A model generated the notes under the pieces. That model was not told where the DNA came from. It saw nothing but the letters and a program-made list of their open reading frames with translations, and made no database searches. A stretch of DNA of 40,809 nucleotides from Rhodanobacter sp. (lineage in GTDB: Bacteria; Pseudomonadota; Gammaproteobacteria; Xanthomonadales; Rhodanobacteraceae). Numbering within the stretch: the stretch's first letter is position 1; the number at the start of each line of letters is the position of its first letter. Location of the stretch: assembly GCA_004322005.1 (NCBI GenBank), contig SCRF01000007.1:1-40809 (forward strand), written 5' to 3'. Shown here one piece after another: positions 32,440 through 39,732 of this stretch. The position numbers and the translations under genes were made by a program.

Positions 32440-34647
32440 TCAATCCAGCACGCGATGCAGCGCGGCGGCTGCTGCGGCGGCGGAGAAATGCTGCTGCACG
32501 TTGTTAAGGCCGCGCGTGGAGAGCTGCTGCCAGAGCGTTTCGTCGCGCTGCAGCCGCCGCACCGCCTCGACGATGGCGGGCGCATCGTCGGCCACCAGCA
32601 CGTTCACGCCGTCGGCGAGCTGCATGCCTTCTACCGCGAGGGTGGTGGCGATCACCGGCACGCCGTGGCTCATCGACATGTTGATCTTGCCCTTCACGCC
32701 GGCGCCGAAACGCAGCGGCGCCAGCGTGGCGAGGCAGCGGTCCAGCCACGGCGCCAGCTCGGCCACGCGGCCGTGGAACACGAGGCCCGGCGTGGCCAGT
32801 TCGTGCCGCACCGCATCCGGCATGTCGCCGAGCACATGCACGCGCAGGTCGGGCAGTGCCTGGCGCAGCTTCGGCAGGATCTCGCTGGCGATCCAGCGGA
32901 CCGCGTCGCTGTTTGGTGGGTGACCGTAGCCGCCGATGAAGACCAGATCGCGCCGCCCCGCGTGCGGCTGCCGGCAGCCGTGCACCTGATGGATGTTGGA
33001 CAGCAGTTCCACCCGCGCCTGCGGCAGCAGCCGCGCCAGCAAGGTCCGCTCGTGCGGGCTGACCACGAAGCTGACGTCGGCCTGTTCGATCAGGGCCAGC
33101 TCGCTGCGGCGCGCGGCTTCCGCCTGGCGGGCCATGATGGCGCTGCCGCCGAGTTCGGCGGCGCGCCGTTCGCGCAGGAAGTGCAGGTCCACCGTGTCGA
33201 ACAGCAGCTTCGCCTGCGGCGCATGCCGGCGTACCAGCGCGGCGTACTGGCCGGCGACGGTGTGTCGGCACAGGATGACCGCGTGCAGTTCGCCGCCGTG
33301 CTCGCGCAGCCAGCGTGGCAGGTCGGCCACCCACGGCTTGCACAGCACTTCGCAGCCCAGGGCGCCGAGCGCGTCGATCTCCGCCGGGCTGGCGCGGCCG
33401 TCGTCGGGCAGGAAGGCGGTGCTCCAGCCCTGCTCGTCGAGCAGCCGCAGGATCGCGCACAGGCGCAGCGAGCCGGAGTCGCGCGAAGGCTCCGGTGTCA
33501 TCGCATCCACCACCAGCACGCGGCCGCGCCGGCGCCAGCGGATCGCGCGCTCGAGTGGCGTGCCGGCAGGCGGCTGGCCAGCGAGTTCGGCCGTCCATTT
33601 GTCGACGAACTTCGCCTGGTTGGGCCGCTGGTGGCGCTTCATGCCGCGGTCGAGGTCGGTGCCGGCGCTGATGCCTTCGCAGTGGATCACCGTGCTGGCC
33701 GGCTCGCAGTACACGCGCAGGCCGAGCCGGCGCACCGCGAACGCCAGGTCGACATCCTCGTAGTAGGCCGGTGCGTAGCGCATATCGAAGCCGCCGATGC
33801 GCTGAAACAGTTCGCGGCGGATCAGCAGCGAGGCGCCGGAGACGTAGTCGACCTCGCGACGGCAGCGGAACAGCGGCACGTCGCGCGGTTCGAAGCGGCC
33901 GGTGGTCCAGCAGCTGCCATTGGCAAACACCAGGCCGCCCGCTTCCTGCAGCCGCCCGTCGGGATAGACCAGCCGGCTGCCGGCGATGCCGCAGTCGGCC
34001 CGCTCGGCGAAACAGCGCAGCAGCGCATCCAGCCAGCCGGGCGTGACCTGGGTGTCATTGTTGAGGAACAGCAGGAACTCGCCGCGCGCCATGGCGGCGC
34101 CGGCGTTGCAGCTGCCGATGAAGCCGAGGTTGGCGGCGTTGCGCAGCAGATGCAGGCCACCGACCTGGGCCAGCGTGGCGGCGCTGGCGTCCGGCGAGGC
34201 GTCGTCCACCACGATCACCTCGAACGGCGCCTGCGTGCCGTGCCGCGCCAGCGAGCGCAGGCAGGCGAGGGTATGGGCGAGTTCGCCGTGGACCGGAATG
34301 ACTACCGATATTCGCGGCTCGTCGCTGACCGGCAGCGCGAACGGCGCGAACGGTTCGTCCAGCGGCAGCAGGGCCAGCGCCTCGTCCAGTTCGGGGCGCG
34401 ACTGGAACTCCTGCCGCACGCGCGCCAGCGTGCCGCGCCAGCCGCGCAGCGCCAGGCTGGCGCGCGTGCGCTGCCACAGGTAGCCCAGGCGCTTGACTCG
34501 CCAGTGCAGGTTGCCGATCAGCGGACTGCCCTCGGCCACTCGGAGGTTCTGGTCACTCGGCCCGGAGCCGGCTTCCGGCGTGACCCATGAGGCGATTTCA
34601 TGCGAGCCCTCGACCTCACGGATTTCGTGGAGCGCGGCGGTGCGCAT
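32440..34647 (-). CDS. GT2-GT4 double glycosyltransferase with ETF-QO-derived N terminus
   Basis: A 735-residue protein. GT2 spans about 112-360 (RISVVIPVHGELAHTLACLR, FLNNDTQVTPGW, YYEDVDLAF, HCEGISAGTDL) and GT4 about 378-735 (VLVVDAMTPEPSRDSGSLR, LVFIGGYGHPPNSDAVRW, FGAGVKGKINMSMSHGVP). Both domains are paralogous to the C-terminal half of the 1367-residue protein. Residues 16-35 match the last twenty residues of ETF-QO, and the former stop codon is CGA (Arg36), so the frame runs through into the transferase. Native translation may instead begin near GTG at codon 37, though no ribosome site is clear there. It ends 50 bases before the WbsX gene. Probable role: adding rhamnose or another sugar to a cell-surface glycan. 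Confidence 0.82.
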   Translation of the reverse strand: MRTAALHEIREVEGSHEIASWVTPEAGSGPSDQNLRVAEGSPLIGNLHWRVKRLGYLWQRTRASLALRGWRGTLARVRQEFQSRPELDEALALLPLDEPFAPFALPVSDEPRISVVIPVHGELAHTLACLRSLARHGTQAPFEVIVVDDASPDASAATLAQVGGLHLLRNAANLGFIGSCNAGAAMARGEFLLFLNNDTQVTPGWLDALLRCFAERADCGIAGSRLVYPDGRLQEAGGLVFANGSCWTTGRFEPRDVPLFRCRREVDYVSGASLLIRRELFQRIGGFDMRYAPAYYEDVDLAFAVRRLGLRVYCEPASTVIHCEGISAGTDLDRGMKRHQRPNQAKFVDKWTAELAGQPPAGTPLERAIRWRRRGRVLVVDAMTPEPSRDSGSLRLCAILRLLDEQGWSTAFLPDDGRASPAEIDALGALGCEVLCKPWVADLPRWLREHGGELHAVILCRHTVAGQYAALVRRHAPQAKLLFDTVDLHFLRERRAAELGGSAIMARQAEAARRSELALIEQADVSFVVSPHERTLLARLLPQARVELLSNIHQVHGCRQPHAGRRDLVFIGGYGHPPNSDAVRWIASEILPKLRQALPDLRVHVLGDMPDAVRHELATPGLVFHGRVAELAPWLDRCLATLAPLRFGAGVKGKINMSMSHGVPVIATTLAVEGMQLADGVNVLVADDAPAIVEAVRRLQRDETLWQQLSTRGLNNVQQHFSAAAAAAALHRVLD
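34540..34602 (-). pseudogene. ETF-QO tail copy 3, stop codon lost and fused to a glycosyltransferase
   Basis: Twenty codons reading HEIASWVTPEAGSGPSDQNL match YEIITWVTPEGGSGPNYQNL at the end of the intact ETF-QO. The next codon is CGA where the intact gene has TGA. DNA similarity is obvious for the whole stretch. It now lies inside the glycosyltransferase reading frame. Confidence 0.85.
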
Positions 34648-34665
34648 TCACCCGGTGGAACGGGT

Positions 34666-34935
34666 TCATCGGTACACCTCGCGGCGGTTGCCGACGCGAA
34701 CCACCAGAATGCACAAGACGCCGTCCTGGATGTCAGCGATGATGCGGTAATCACCCACTCGGTATTTCCAGAAATCACCAAGCTTGGAGCCTTTCAGCGC
34801 CTCGCCGAGGCTGCGCGGGTCGTCCAATGGCGCGACGCGAGTGCTCAGGAATTTCAGAATGCGCTGGCGTGTTTGTGGATCGAACTGGTGAATGTTTTTC
34901 TGGGCGAGGGATGACAGCTCAATCCGCCAGGTCAT
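34666..34935 (-). CDS. RelE/ParE-family toxin
   Basis: This 89-residue protein fits RelE-type mRNA interferases: MTWRIELSSLAQKNIHQFDP at the start, then GSKLGDFWKYRVGDYRIIADIQDG and ILVVRVGNRREVYR at the end, a typical length and ending. RelE toxins cleave mRNA at the ribosome. It overlaps the antitoxin by 17 bases. The module sits in the scar between ETF-QO tail copies, which suggests insertion by transfer. The glycosyltransferase start lies 18 bases after its stop. Confidence 0.92.
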   Translation of the reverse strand: MTWRIELSSLAQKNIHQFDPQTRQRILKFLSTRVAPLDDPRSLGEALKGSKLGDFWKYRVGDYRIIADIQDGVLCILVVRVGNRREVYR

Positions 34936-35143
34936 ACTGCTTCATGACGTCAGCCAGTGACATGGTTTTACTGCGTCCTGCGCGGACCTTGATCAACTCC
35001 TGTTCGGCAAGATACAGGTCCTCCAGATCGTCGATGTGCTCGACGATGGCCTCGCGGACATAGTAGGTCTTGGTCCGGCCAGTAGCTTTCGCCAGTGCGT
35101 CCAGGCGCAGTTCGATAGCTTCAGGTAGTCGAATGGCGAGCAT
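34919..35143 (-). CDS. RelB-family ribbon-helix-helix antitoxin
   Basis: This 74-residue protein begins MLAIRLPEAIELRLDALAKA, a ribbon-helix-helix DNA-binding head, followed by TGRTKTYYVREAIVEHIDDLEDLYLAEQ and a short toxin-binding tail ending YDLAD. Antitoxins of this type bind their toxin and repress their own operon. A GGAG site precedes the ATG, and a palindrome overlapping a -10 box lies about 20-35 bases upstream. Confidence 0.92.
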   Translation of the reverse strand: MLAIRLPEAIELRLDALAKATGRTKTYYVREAIVEHIDDLEDLYLAEQELIKVRAGRSKTMSLADVMKQYDLAD

Positions 35144-35163
35144 CGGGTTTCTCCAGGTGCAGT

Positions 35164-35179
35164 GCTATACAAGTATAGC
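35164..35179 (-). promoter_or_regulatory. Operator/promoter palindrome of the toxin-antitoxin operon
   Basis: GCTATAC-AA-GTATAGC is a perfect 7-bp inverted repeat. On the minus strand it contains TATACT, a good -10 box, so binding of the RelB dimer would block the promoter. Confidence 0.65.
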
Positions 35180-35278
35180 TTCACGCTTCCGCTGCGGCCA
35201 GCAACTGGTTTCCCGCTGTTTGGCGAGCCTGGAAGGCCTCGAAAGGTGGCGGCAACCGGCTCTGGGAAGTCTTTGTCC

Positions 35279-35325
35279 GCTGCCACCGGTAGCCGAGGCG
35301 CTTGAGTCGCCAGTGCAGGTTGCCG
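35279..35325 (-). pseudogene. Remnant of a glycosyltransferase N-terminal coding region
   Basis: On the minus strand this encodes GNLHWRLKRLGYRWQRT, nearly identical to GNLHWRVKRLGYLWQRT in the intact 735-residue glycosyltransferase (34470-34516); only a few of about 47 bases differ. Downstream of it (35181-35278) the sequence no longer matches. The intact gene carries this segment just after an ETF-QO tail, and the remnant likewise follows tail copy 1, with a REP block between. Confidence 0.7.
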
Positions 35326-35351
35326 GCGTGCCATGACCTCTGGTTGACCGC

Positions 35352-36434
35352 AATGCCCTGTTGCAGGAGGCCCCTCTCCCGTCGGGAGAGGGGTTGGGGT
35401 GAGGGTTCGGGTGTGGCACGGGATGCAAGTTTCGACGGATCTGTGGTGTCTCGCTTCGCCCGAACCCTCATCCGGCTCTTCGAGCCACCTTCTCCCGGAG
35501 GGAGAAGGGAAAAGCGTCGTCGCCAATCGGGCGGGTCAATGGACAGCCGCAAGCTCAGAGGTTCTGGTAATTCGGCCCCGAGCCGCCCTCCGGCGTGACC
35601 CAGGTGATGATCTCGTACGGGTCCTTGATGTCGCAGGTCTTCCAGTGCACGCAGTTGGCGGCGTTGACCTGCAGGCGCTTGCCGTGCGGGGCGCTGACGT
35701 CCTCCACCATCTCGTAGACCGCGGCCGGGCAGAAGCGGGTACAGGGGTTGTCGTATTCTTCGACGCAGCGGGTGGCGCAGATGTCGGTGTCGGCCACGTG
35801 CAGGTGCACCGGCTGGTCCTCATCGTGCTCGGTGGCGGCGAAAATGCCCTGTTGCAGGAGGCCCCTCTCCCGTCGGGAGAGGGGTTGGGGTGAGGGTTCG
35901 GGTGTGGCGCGGGATGCAAGTTTCGACGGATCTGTGGTGTCTCGCTTCGCCCGAACCCTCATCCGGCTCTTCGAGCCACCTTCTCCCGAGGGGAGAAGGG
36001 GAAAGCGGGTTAAGCGTCGCTTCGCCGAACCCTCATCCGGCTCTTCGAGCCACCTTCTCACCCGCAAGGGGACTCCCTAGCGGTCGCCGGAGGGAGAAGG
36101 GAAAAGCGTCGTCGCCAATCGGGCGAGCCAATGGACAGCTGCAAGCTCAGAGGTTCTGGTAATTCGGCCCCGAGCCACCCTCCGGCGTGACCCAGGTGAT
36201 GATCTCGTACGGGTCCTTGATGTCGCAGGTCTTGCAGTGCACGCAGTTGGCGGCGTTGACCTGCAGGCGCTTGCCGTGCGGGGCGCTGGTGTCTTCCACC
36301 ATTTCGTAGACCGCGGCGGGGCAGAAGCGGGTGCAGGGGTTGTCGTATTCCTCGACGCACTTGGTGGCGCAGATGTCGGTGTCGGCCACCTTGAGGTGTA
36401 CGGGCTGGTCTTCGTCGTACTCGGTGGCGGCGAA
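35352..36434. repeat. Tandem duplication: REP block plus ETF-QO tail (two copies)
   Basis: Copy 1 spans 35352-35842 and copy 2 spans 35843-36434; both start AATGCCCTGTTGCAGGAGG and end with GGTGGCGGCGAA. Each holds a REP block (CCCCTCTCCC-GTC-GGGAGAGGGG hairpin, TGAGGGTTCGGG with its complement CCCGAACCCTCA, then CCACCTTCTCCC stems) followed by the ETF-QO 3' end. Copy 2 has about 100 extra bases from a partial repeat of the CATCCGGCTCTTCGAGCC unit (36019-36110). Copy 2's tail is the real gene end, copy 1's a remnant. Apart from the remnant tail the block has no genes. Confidence 0.9.
35555..35842 (-). pseudogene. ETF-QO tail copy 1, truncated ferredoxin domain
   Basis: About 95 codons repeat the C-terminal iron-sulfur domain of ETF-QO, beginning FAATEHDEDQPV and ending GPNYQNL with the original stop. 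Five residues differ from the intact copy. One is decisive: NCVHCKTC in the intact gene is NCVHWKTC here (TGC to TGG), removing one of the four cysteines expected to hold the [4Fe-4S] cluster. It has no start of its own; an open frame reads in from the REP block, but that is not a credible N terminus. Non-functional relic of a tandem duplication. Confidence 0.88.
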
Positions 36435-37754
36435 GTAGACGCCGGCCAGGCGGTCGCGCGGGGGCAGCGTGCGCTGCACGTAGTCGCGTTTCGGCTCTTC
36501 GTATTCGCCGAGCTTGTGCAGGCTGGACCAGTCGGCCTTGTTCTTCAGTGTCCACGGCGACAGGCCGGCGGTGGCGGTTTCCCAGCTGGCGTTGAATATG
36601 CCGAACCACAGGCCTTTCTTGAAGCCGGGTTTCACGTTGCGCACTTTCTTCAGCTCGGCCATCACCGCCGAACCGCGCAGCTTTGCGTCGAAGCCGGCGC
36701 TGTCGAGCTTGCCGGCCAGGTGTTCGGCGGCGAGCATGCCGCTCCTGATCGCCTGGTGGGTGCCCTTGATCTTGGGCACGTTGAGCAGGCCGGCGGTGTC
36801 GCCGATCAGGAGCGCGCCGGGCATCTCCACCCTGGGCAGCGACTGGTAGCCGCCGGTGGCCATGGCGCGCGCGCCGGCCGAAAGAATGCTGCCATCTTCC
36901 AGCAGCGGCTTGATCAGCGGGTGGTGCTTCCACTGCTGGAACGCTTCCCACGGCTTGTACTCGGGGTCGCTGTAATCGAGCCCGCTGACATAGCCCAGCG
37001 CGATGCGGTCGCCGTCCAGGTGGTAGAGGAAGCCGCCGCCGTAGGTCCGGTTGTCGGCGGGCCAGCCGAAGCTGTGCACGATCTTGCCTGGGGTGACGCG
37101 GCCGGCGGGCACCTGCCACAGCTCCTTGATGCCGATGGAATAGCCTTGCGGGTCGCTTTGTTCGTCCAGCTTGAAGCGCTTGACCAGTTGTTTGGTCAGG
37201 CTGCCGCGTGCGCCCTCGGCCAGCACGGTGACCTTGGCCTTGATGTCGATGCCCTGGGTGTAGTTGGCCTTGTGCGAGCCGTCCTTCGCCACGCCCATGT
37301 CGCCGATGCGCACGCCGGCGACCGCGCCGTTCTCGTCGTAGATGTTGTCGGCGGCGGCGAAGCCGGGGAACACGTCCACGCCCAGCGCCTCGGCCTGCGG
37401 CGCCAACCAGGCGCACAGCGCACCCAGCGAGACGATGAAGTTGCCGGTGTTGTGCATGCCCGGCGGCATCGGCAGCTTGCGCGCGCCGGTCTTGCTGAGC
37501 AGGTAGAACTCGTCCTTGCCGGCCGGCACGCAGATCGGCGGCGGGTTGTTGCGCCAGCCGGGCAACAGCGCGTCCAGCGGCTGCGGCTCGATCACCGCGC
37601 CGGAGAGGATTTGCGCGCCGATGGTCGATGACTTCTCGATCACGCACACGCTCACGTCCGGCTTGATCTGCTTCAGGCGGATCGCGAAGGACAGGCCGGC
37701 CGGACCGGCGCCGACCACGACGACGTCGTATTCCATGGTTTCGCGTTCACTCAT
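36147..37754 (-). CDS. ETF-QO, electron transfer flavoprotein-ubiquinone oxidoreductase
   Basis: This 535-residue membrane-associated flavoprotein passes electrons from ETF to ubiquinone. The FAD loop VVVVGAGPAGLSFAIRLKQ is near residue 10; then come GAQILSGAVIEP, GARGSLTKQL, YSIGIKELWQVP and the second nucleotide-contact stretch ALLIGDTAGLLNVPKIKGTH. The C-terminal ferredoxin domain has all four expected cluster cysteines (CPAAVYE and NCVHCKTCDIKDP). An AGGGAG site precedes the ATG at 37754; the much longer open frame upstream is antisense to the amidase gene. Its 3' end has been copied twice downstream. Confidence 0.96.
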   Translation of the reverse strand: MSERETMEYDVVVVGAGPAGLSFAIRLKQIKPDVSVCVIEKSSTIGAQILSGAVIEPQPLDALLPGWRNNPPPICVPAGKDEFYLLSKTGARKLPMPPGMHNTGNFIVSLGALCAWLAPQAEALGVDVFPGFAAADNIYDENGAVAGVRIGDMGVAKDGSHKANYTQGIDIKAKVTVLAEGARGSLTKQLVKRFKLDEQSDPQGYSIGIKELWQVPAGRVTPGKIVHSFGWPADNRTYGGGFLYHLDGDRIALGYVSGLDYSDPEYKPWEAFQQWKHHPLIKPLLEDGSILSAGARAMATGGYQSLPRVEMPGALLIGDTAGLLNVPKIKGTHQAIRSGMLAAEHLAGKLDSAGFDAKLRGSAVMAELKKVRNVKPGFKKGLWFGIFNASWETATAGLSPWTLKNKADWSSLHKLGEYEEPKRDYVQRTLPPRDRLAGVYFAATEYDEDQPVHLKVADTDICATKCVEEYDNPCTRFCPAAVYEMVEDTSAPHGKRLQVNAANCVHCKTCDIKDPYEIITWVTPEGGSGPNYQNL

Positions 37755-37868
37755 GGTGGACTCCCTGAAGCTGGGTGGTGGCGTAGGCGTGGCCGTGCGC
37801 ACGGGTATGGGTCGAGCCGCCATTGTCCGTTTTCGCGCGCCGTGCGGCAACGCGTGCTGCGCTACCGC

Positions 37869-37899
37869 TTGCAATCGCTTCACCGGGGGCGGTGATAAT
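37869..37899 (+). promoter_or_regulatory. Weak candidate promoter for the amidase gene
   Basis: TTGCAA and GATAAT are good box matches but 19 bases apart, longer than ideal. The ATG follows about 24 bases later with an AGGGAG site. Confidence 0.3.
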
Positions 37900-37922
37900 C
37901 GGGCCAACCCAAGGGAGCGTTC

Positions 37923-39320
37923 ATGAATTCCATGTCGCCGATCGCCGATCTCGACCTGCGCCGCGCCTCGCTGTGCCAGTTGCTGCATTGGCTGGCGGTG
38001 GGCCGCGTGCAGCCGCAGGCGCTGACCGACGTCTACCAGCAGGCGATCGAGCGGATCGATCCGCAGCTGCATGCCTATGTGGACCAGCGCTCGGGCCTGC
38101 TGCAGGATCAGGCGGAGCTGGCCGAGCGGCGTCGCCGCGACGGCGTGATCGGCCGGCTGGACGGCATTCCGATCGCGCTGAAGGACAACTTCGACATCGC
38201 CGGCTGGCCCACCCGGGTCGGCCTGCCTGGCCGCAGCAAGCCGGTGCGGGAGGACGCACACGTGGTGGCGCGGCTGCGCGCCTCCGGCGCGGTGCTGCTG
38301 GGCAAGACCAACATGGACGAAGGCGCGCTGGGCGCGGTCACCGACAACCCGCACTTCGGCGCCACCCACAACCCGTACCGTCACGGCTACACCGCCGGCG
38401 GTTCCTCCGGCGGCGCGGCAGCGGCGGTGGCCGCGGGCCTGGCCGCGGCGGCGGTGGGCTCGGACAGCCTGGGCTCGATCCGCATCCCGGCCAGCTACTG
38501 CGGCGTGTACGCGCTCAAGCCCACCCACGGCGAGATCTCCGCGCGCGGCCTGGTGCCGGCGGCGCGCCGGCTGGATGCGGTGGGCCTGCTGGCGCGCAGC
38601 GCCGACGACCTCACCGTGCTGCTGCAGGTGCTGGCCGGCTACGACGCCGACGACGCGCGCTCGCGCCGGCGCCGGGTGGCGTTCGCGCCGCCGGACTGGG
38701 AGCCGGGCAACCTGCGCACGGGCCTGATCCCCGACCTGGCCACGGTCGGCGTGCAGCCGGAGGTGATCGAGGTGTTCGAGGCGGCGCTGGCGAAATTGCC
38801 GCATGCGCTGGGCGACCGCCGCACGGTCGACTTCGCCGACTGGGATTTCGCGCGCACCCGTCGCGCCGGCCTGCTCCTGATGGAGGCGGAGATGCTCGGC
38901 ACCTTCGCCGTGGACCTGGCCGATGCCGGGCGCCCGGTATCGGAACGCTTCCGCCGCCTGCTCGGCTACGCCGCCGGCAAGAGCGCGGCCGACTACGCGG
39001 TGGCCGACCGCGTGCTCGACGCGGCCACGCTGAAGATGCGCCGGCTGTTCGCCCAGGTCGACGTGCTGGTGCTGCCGACCACGCCGCAGGGCGCGTTCCC
39101 GCTGGATGGCCCGGTGCCCGATTCGCAGGCCGATCTCACCAGTTTCGCCAGCCTCGCCGGCTGCCCCGCCGTGAGCCTGCCGATGGGCATGCTGCCCAAC
39201 GGCATGCCGGTGGGCCTGCAACTGGTCGGCGCCCGCGGCTCGGACCTGCGCCTGCTGGAACTGGCCGCGGTGTGCGCGGCCACGCTGGATGCCGATCCGG
39301 TGTATCCAGCGATCGCCTGA
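37923..39320 (+). CDS. Amidase-signature family hydrolase
   Basis: This 465-residue amidase-signature enzyme shows the Ser-cisSer-Lys elements: IALKDNFDIAGWPT (catalytic Lys), TAGGSSGGAAAAVAAGL (cis-Ser) and GSDSLGSIRIPASYCGVYALKPTHG (nucleophile Ser). The segment usually written GTDTGGSIRIPA reads GSDSLGSIRIPA here. C-terminal LPTTPQGAFPL and GMLPNGMPVGLQLVG also fit. Substrate unknown; related proteins include GatA, allophanate hydrolase and biuret- or malonamide-type amidases. No gatB or gatC neighbours are present, so it is not the tRNA amidotransferase. It diverges from ETF-QO. Confidence 0.9.
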   Translation: MNSMSPIADLDLRRASLCQLLHWLAVGRVQPQALTDVYQQAIERIDPQLHAYVDQRSGLLQDQAELAERRRRDGVIGRLDGIPIALKDNFDIAGWPTRVGLPGRSKPVREDAHVVARLRASGAVLLGKTNMDEGALGAVTDNPHFGATHNPYRHGYTAGGSSGGAAAAVAAGLAAAAVGSDSLGSIRIPASYCGVYALKPTHGEISARGLVPAARRLDAVGLLARSADDLTVLLQVLAGYDADDARSRRRRVAFAPPDWEPGNLRTGLIPDLATVGVQPEVIEVFEAALAKLPHALGDRRTVDFADWDFARTRRAGLLLMEAEMLGTFAVDLADAGRPVSERFRRLLGYAAGKSAADYAVADRVLDAATLKMRRLFAQVDVLVLPTTPQGAFPLDGPVPDSQADLTSFASLAGCPAVSLPMGMLPNGMPVGLQLVGARGSDLRLLELAAVCAATLDADPVYPAIA

Positions 39321-39732
39321 GGGCCCCCGGCAACTCCGATCGCACCACCCGGCCGCGCAACGGGACGCCTGCAGGAGCAAACCTCAAACGTCCGTCATTC
39401 CAGCGCAAGCTGGACAAAAGCGAGCTATGCGAGCGTTGAACAGCCGGAGGCTGGCCCCGAAGGGGCGAGCGTAGCGAGTCATCCAGCGCCTTGGATGCCC
39501 AAGGGCTTGGAGACGCTGGATCCCGGCTTGCGCCGGGATGACGAACGAGAAGCCGGTTGTTTGATGATCTCAGGAGGCGGGCTTGCCCGTAGATTTCATA
39601 GAAAGGCATATGCCATACACGTGCGACATGCCGCACTCAGGTTATTTCGGAACCTCGCCGGCGATCGCGTAACATGGCCGGATGACCGGCGCGCGATGGC
39701 GCGCCCGCGCAAGGCCAGCTTGGGTTCCACGC
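39321..39732. other. Intergenic region between amidase and cysD
   Basis: The 412-base gap holds the second 151-bp repeat (39393-39543) and about 190 bases upstream of cysD. That part includes a GGCATATGCC palindrome near 39607, but I see no clear promoter. No convincing gene is present; an in-frame ATG at 39682 would only lengthen cysD. Confidence 0.6.
39393..39543. repeat. 151-bp MITE/REP-doublet element, copy 2
   Basis: Same length and organisation as the copy at 3635-3785: CGTCATTCC at the left end and GGGATGACG at the right, with hairpins inside each end and the shared GGCTGGCCCCGAAGGGGCGAGCG centre. The end hairpins have diverged with compensating changes (CCAGCGCAAGCTGG on the left, CCCGGCTTGCGCCGGG on the right), indicating that the fold is what is kept. 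Confidence 0.8.

Noticed and set aside
32455..34590. 711-codon plus-strand open frame opposite the double glycosyltransferase
   Set aside because: Its composition is typical of a high-GC shadow, with no recognisable domains, while the minus-strand frame has clear GT2 and GT4 motifs.
35555..36067. 170-codon frame reading through a REP block into the ferredoxin-like domain, as a possible new small ferredoxin gene
   Set aside because: The N-terminal part is translated REP sequence, there is no credible ribosome site, and a cluster cysteine is lost. A relic is the simpler reading.
35352..36434. Repeated palindromes considered as a CRISPR array
   Set aside because: There are only two long copies plus a partial, without short regular repeats or unique spacers; the units contain REP hairpins and a gene tail.
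37823..39439. Long frames overlapping the amidase, including a 1077-codon minus-strand frame continuing ETF-QO to 39380 and a 538-codon plus-strand frame
   Set aside because: They are antisense or frame shadows of high-GC coding DNA. ETF-QO has a clear ribosome site and family start at 37754, and the amidase frame carries all catalytic motifs.
39682..39732. cysD start at 39682
   Set aside because: It would add 17 Arg-rich residues not expected for CysD; the ATG at 39733 gives the usual N terminus, although its ribosome site is also weak.
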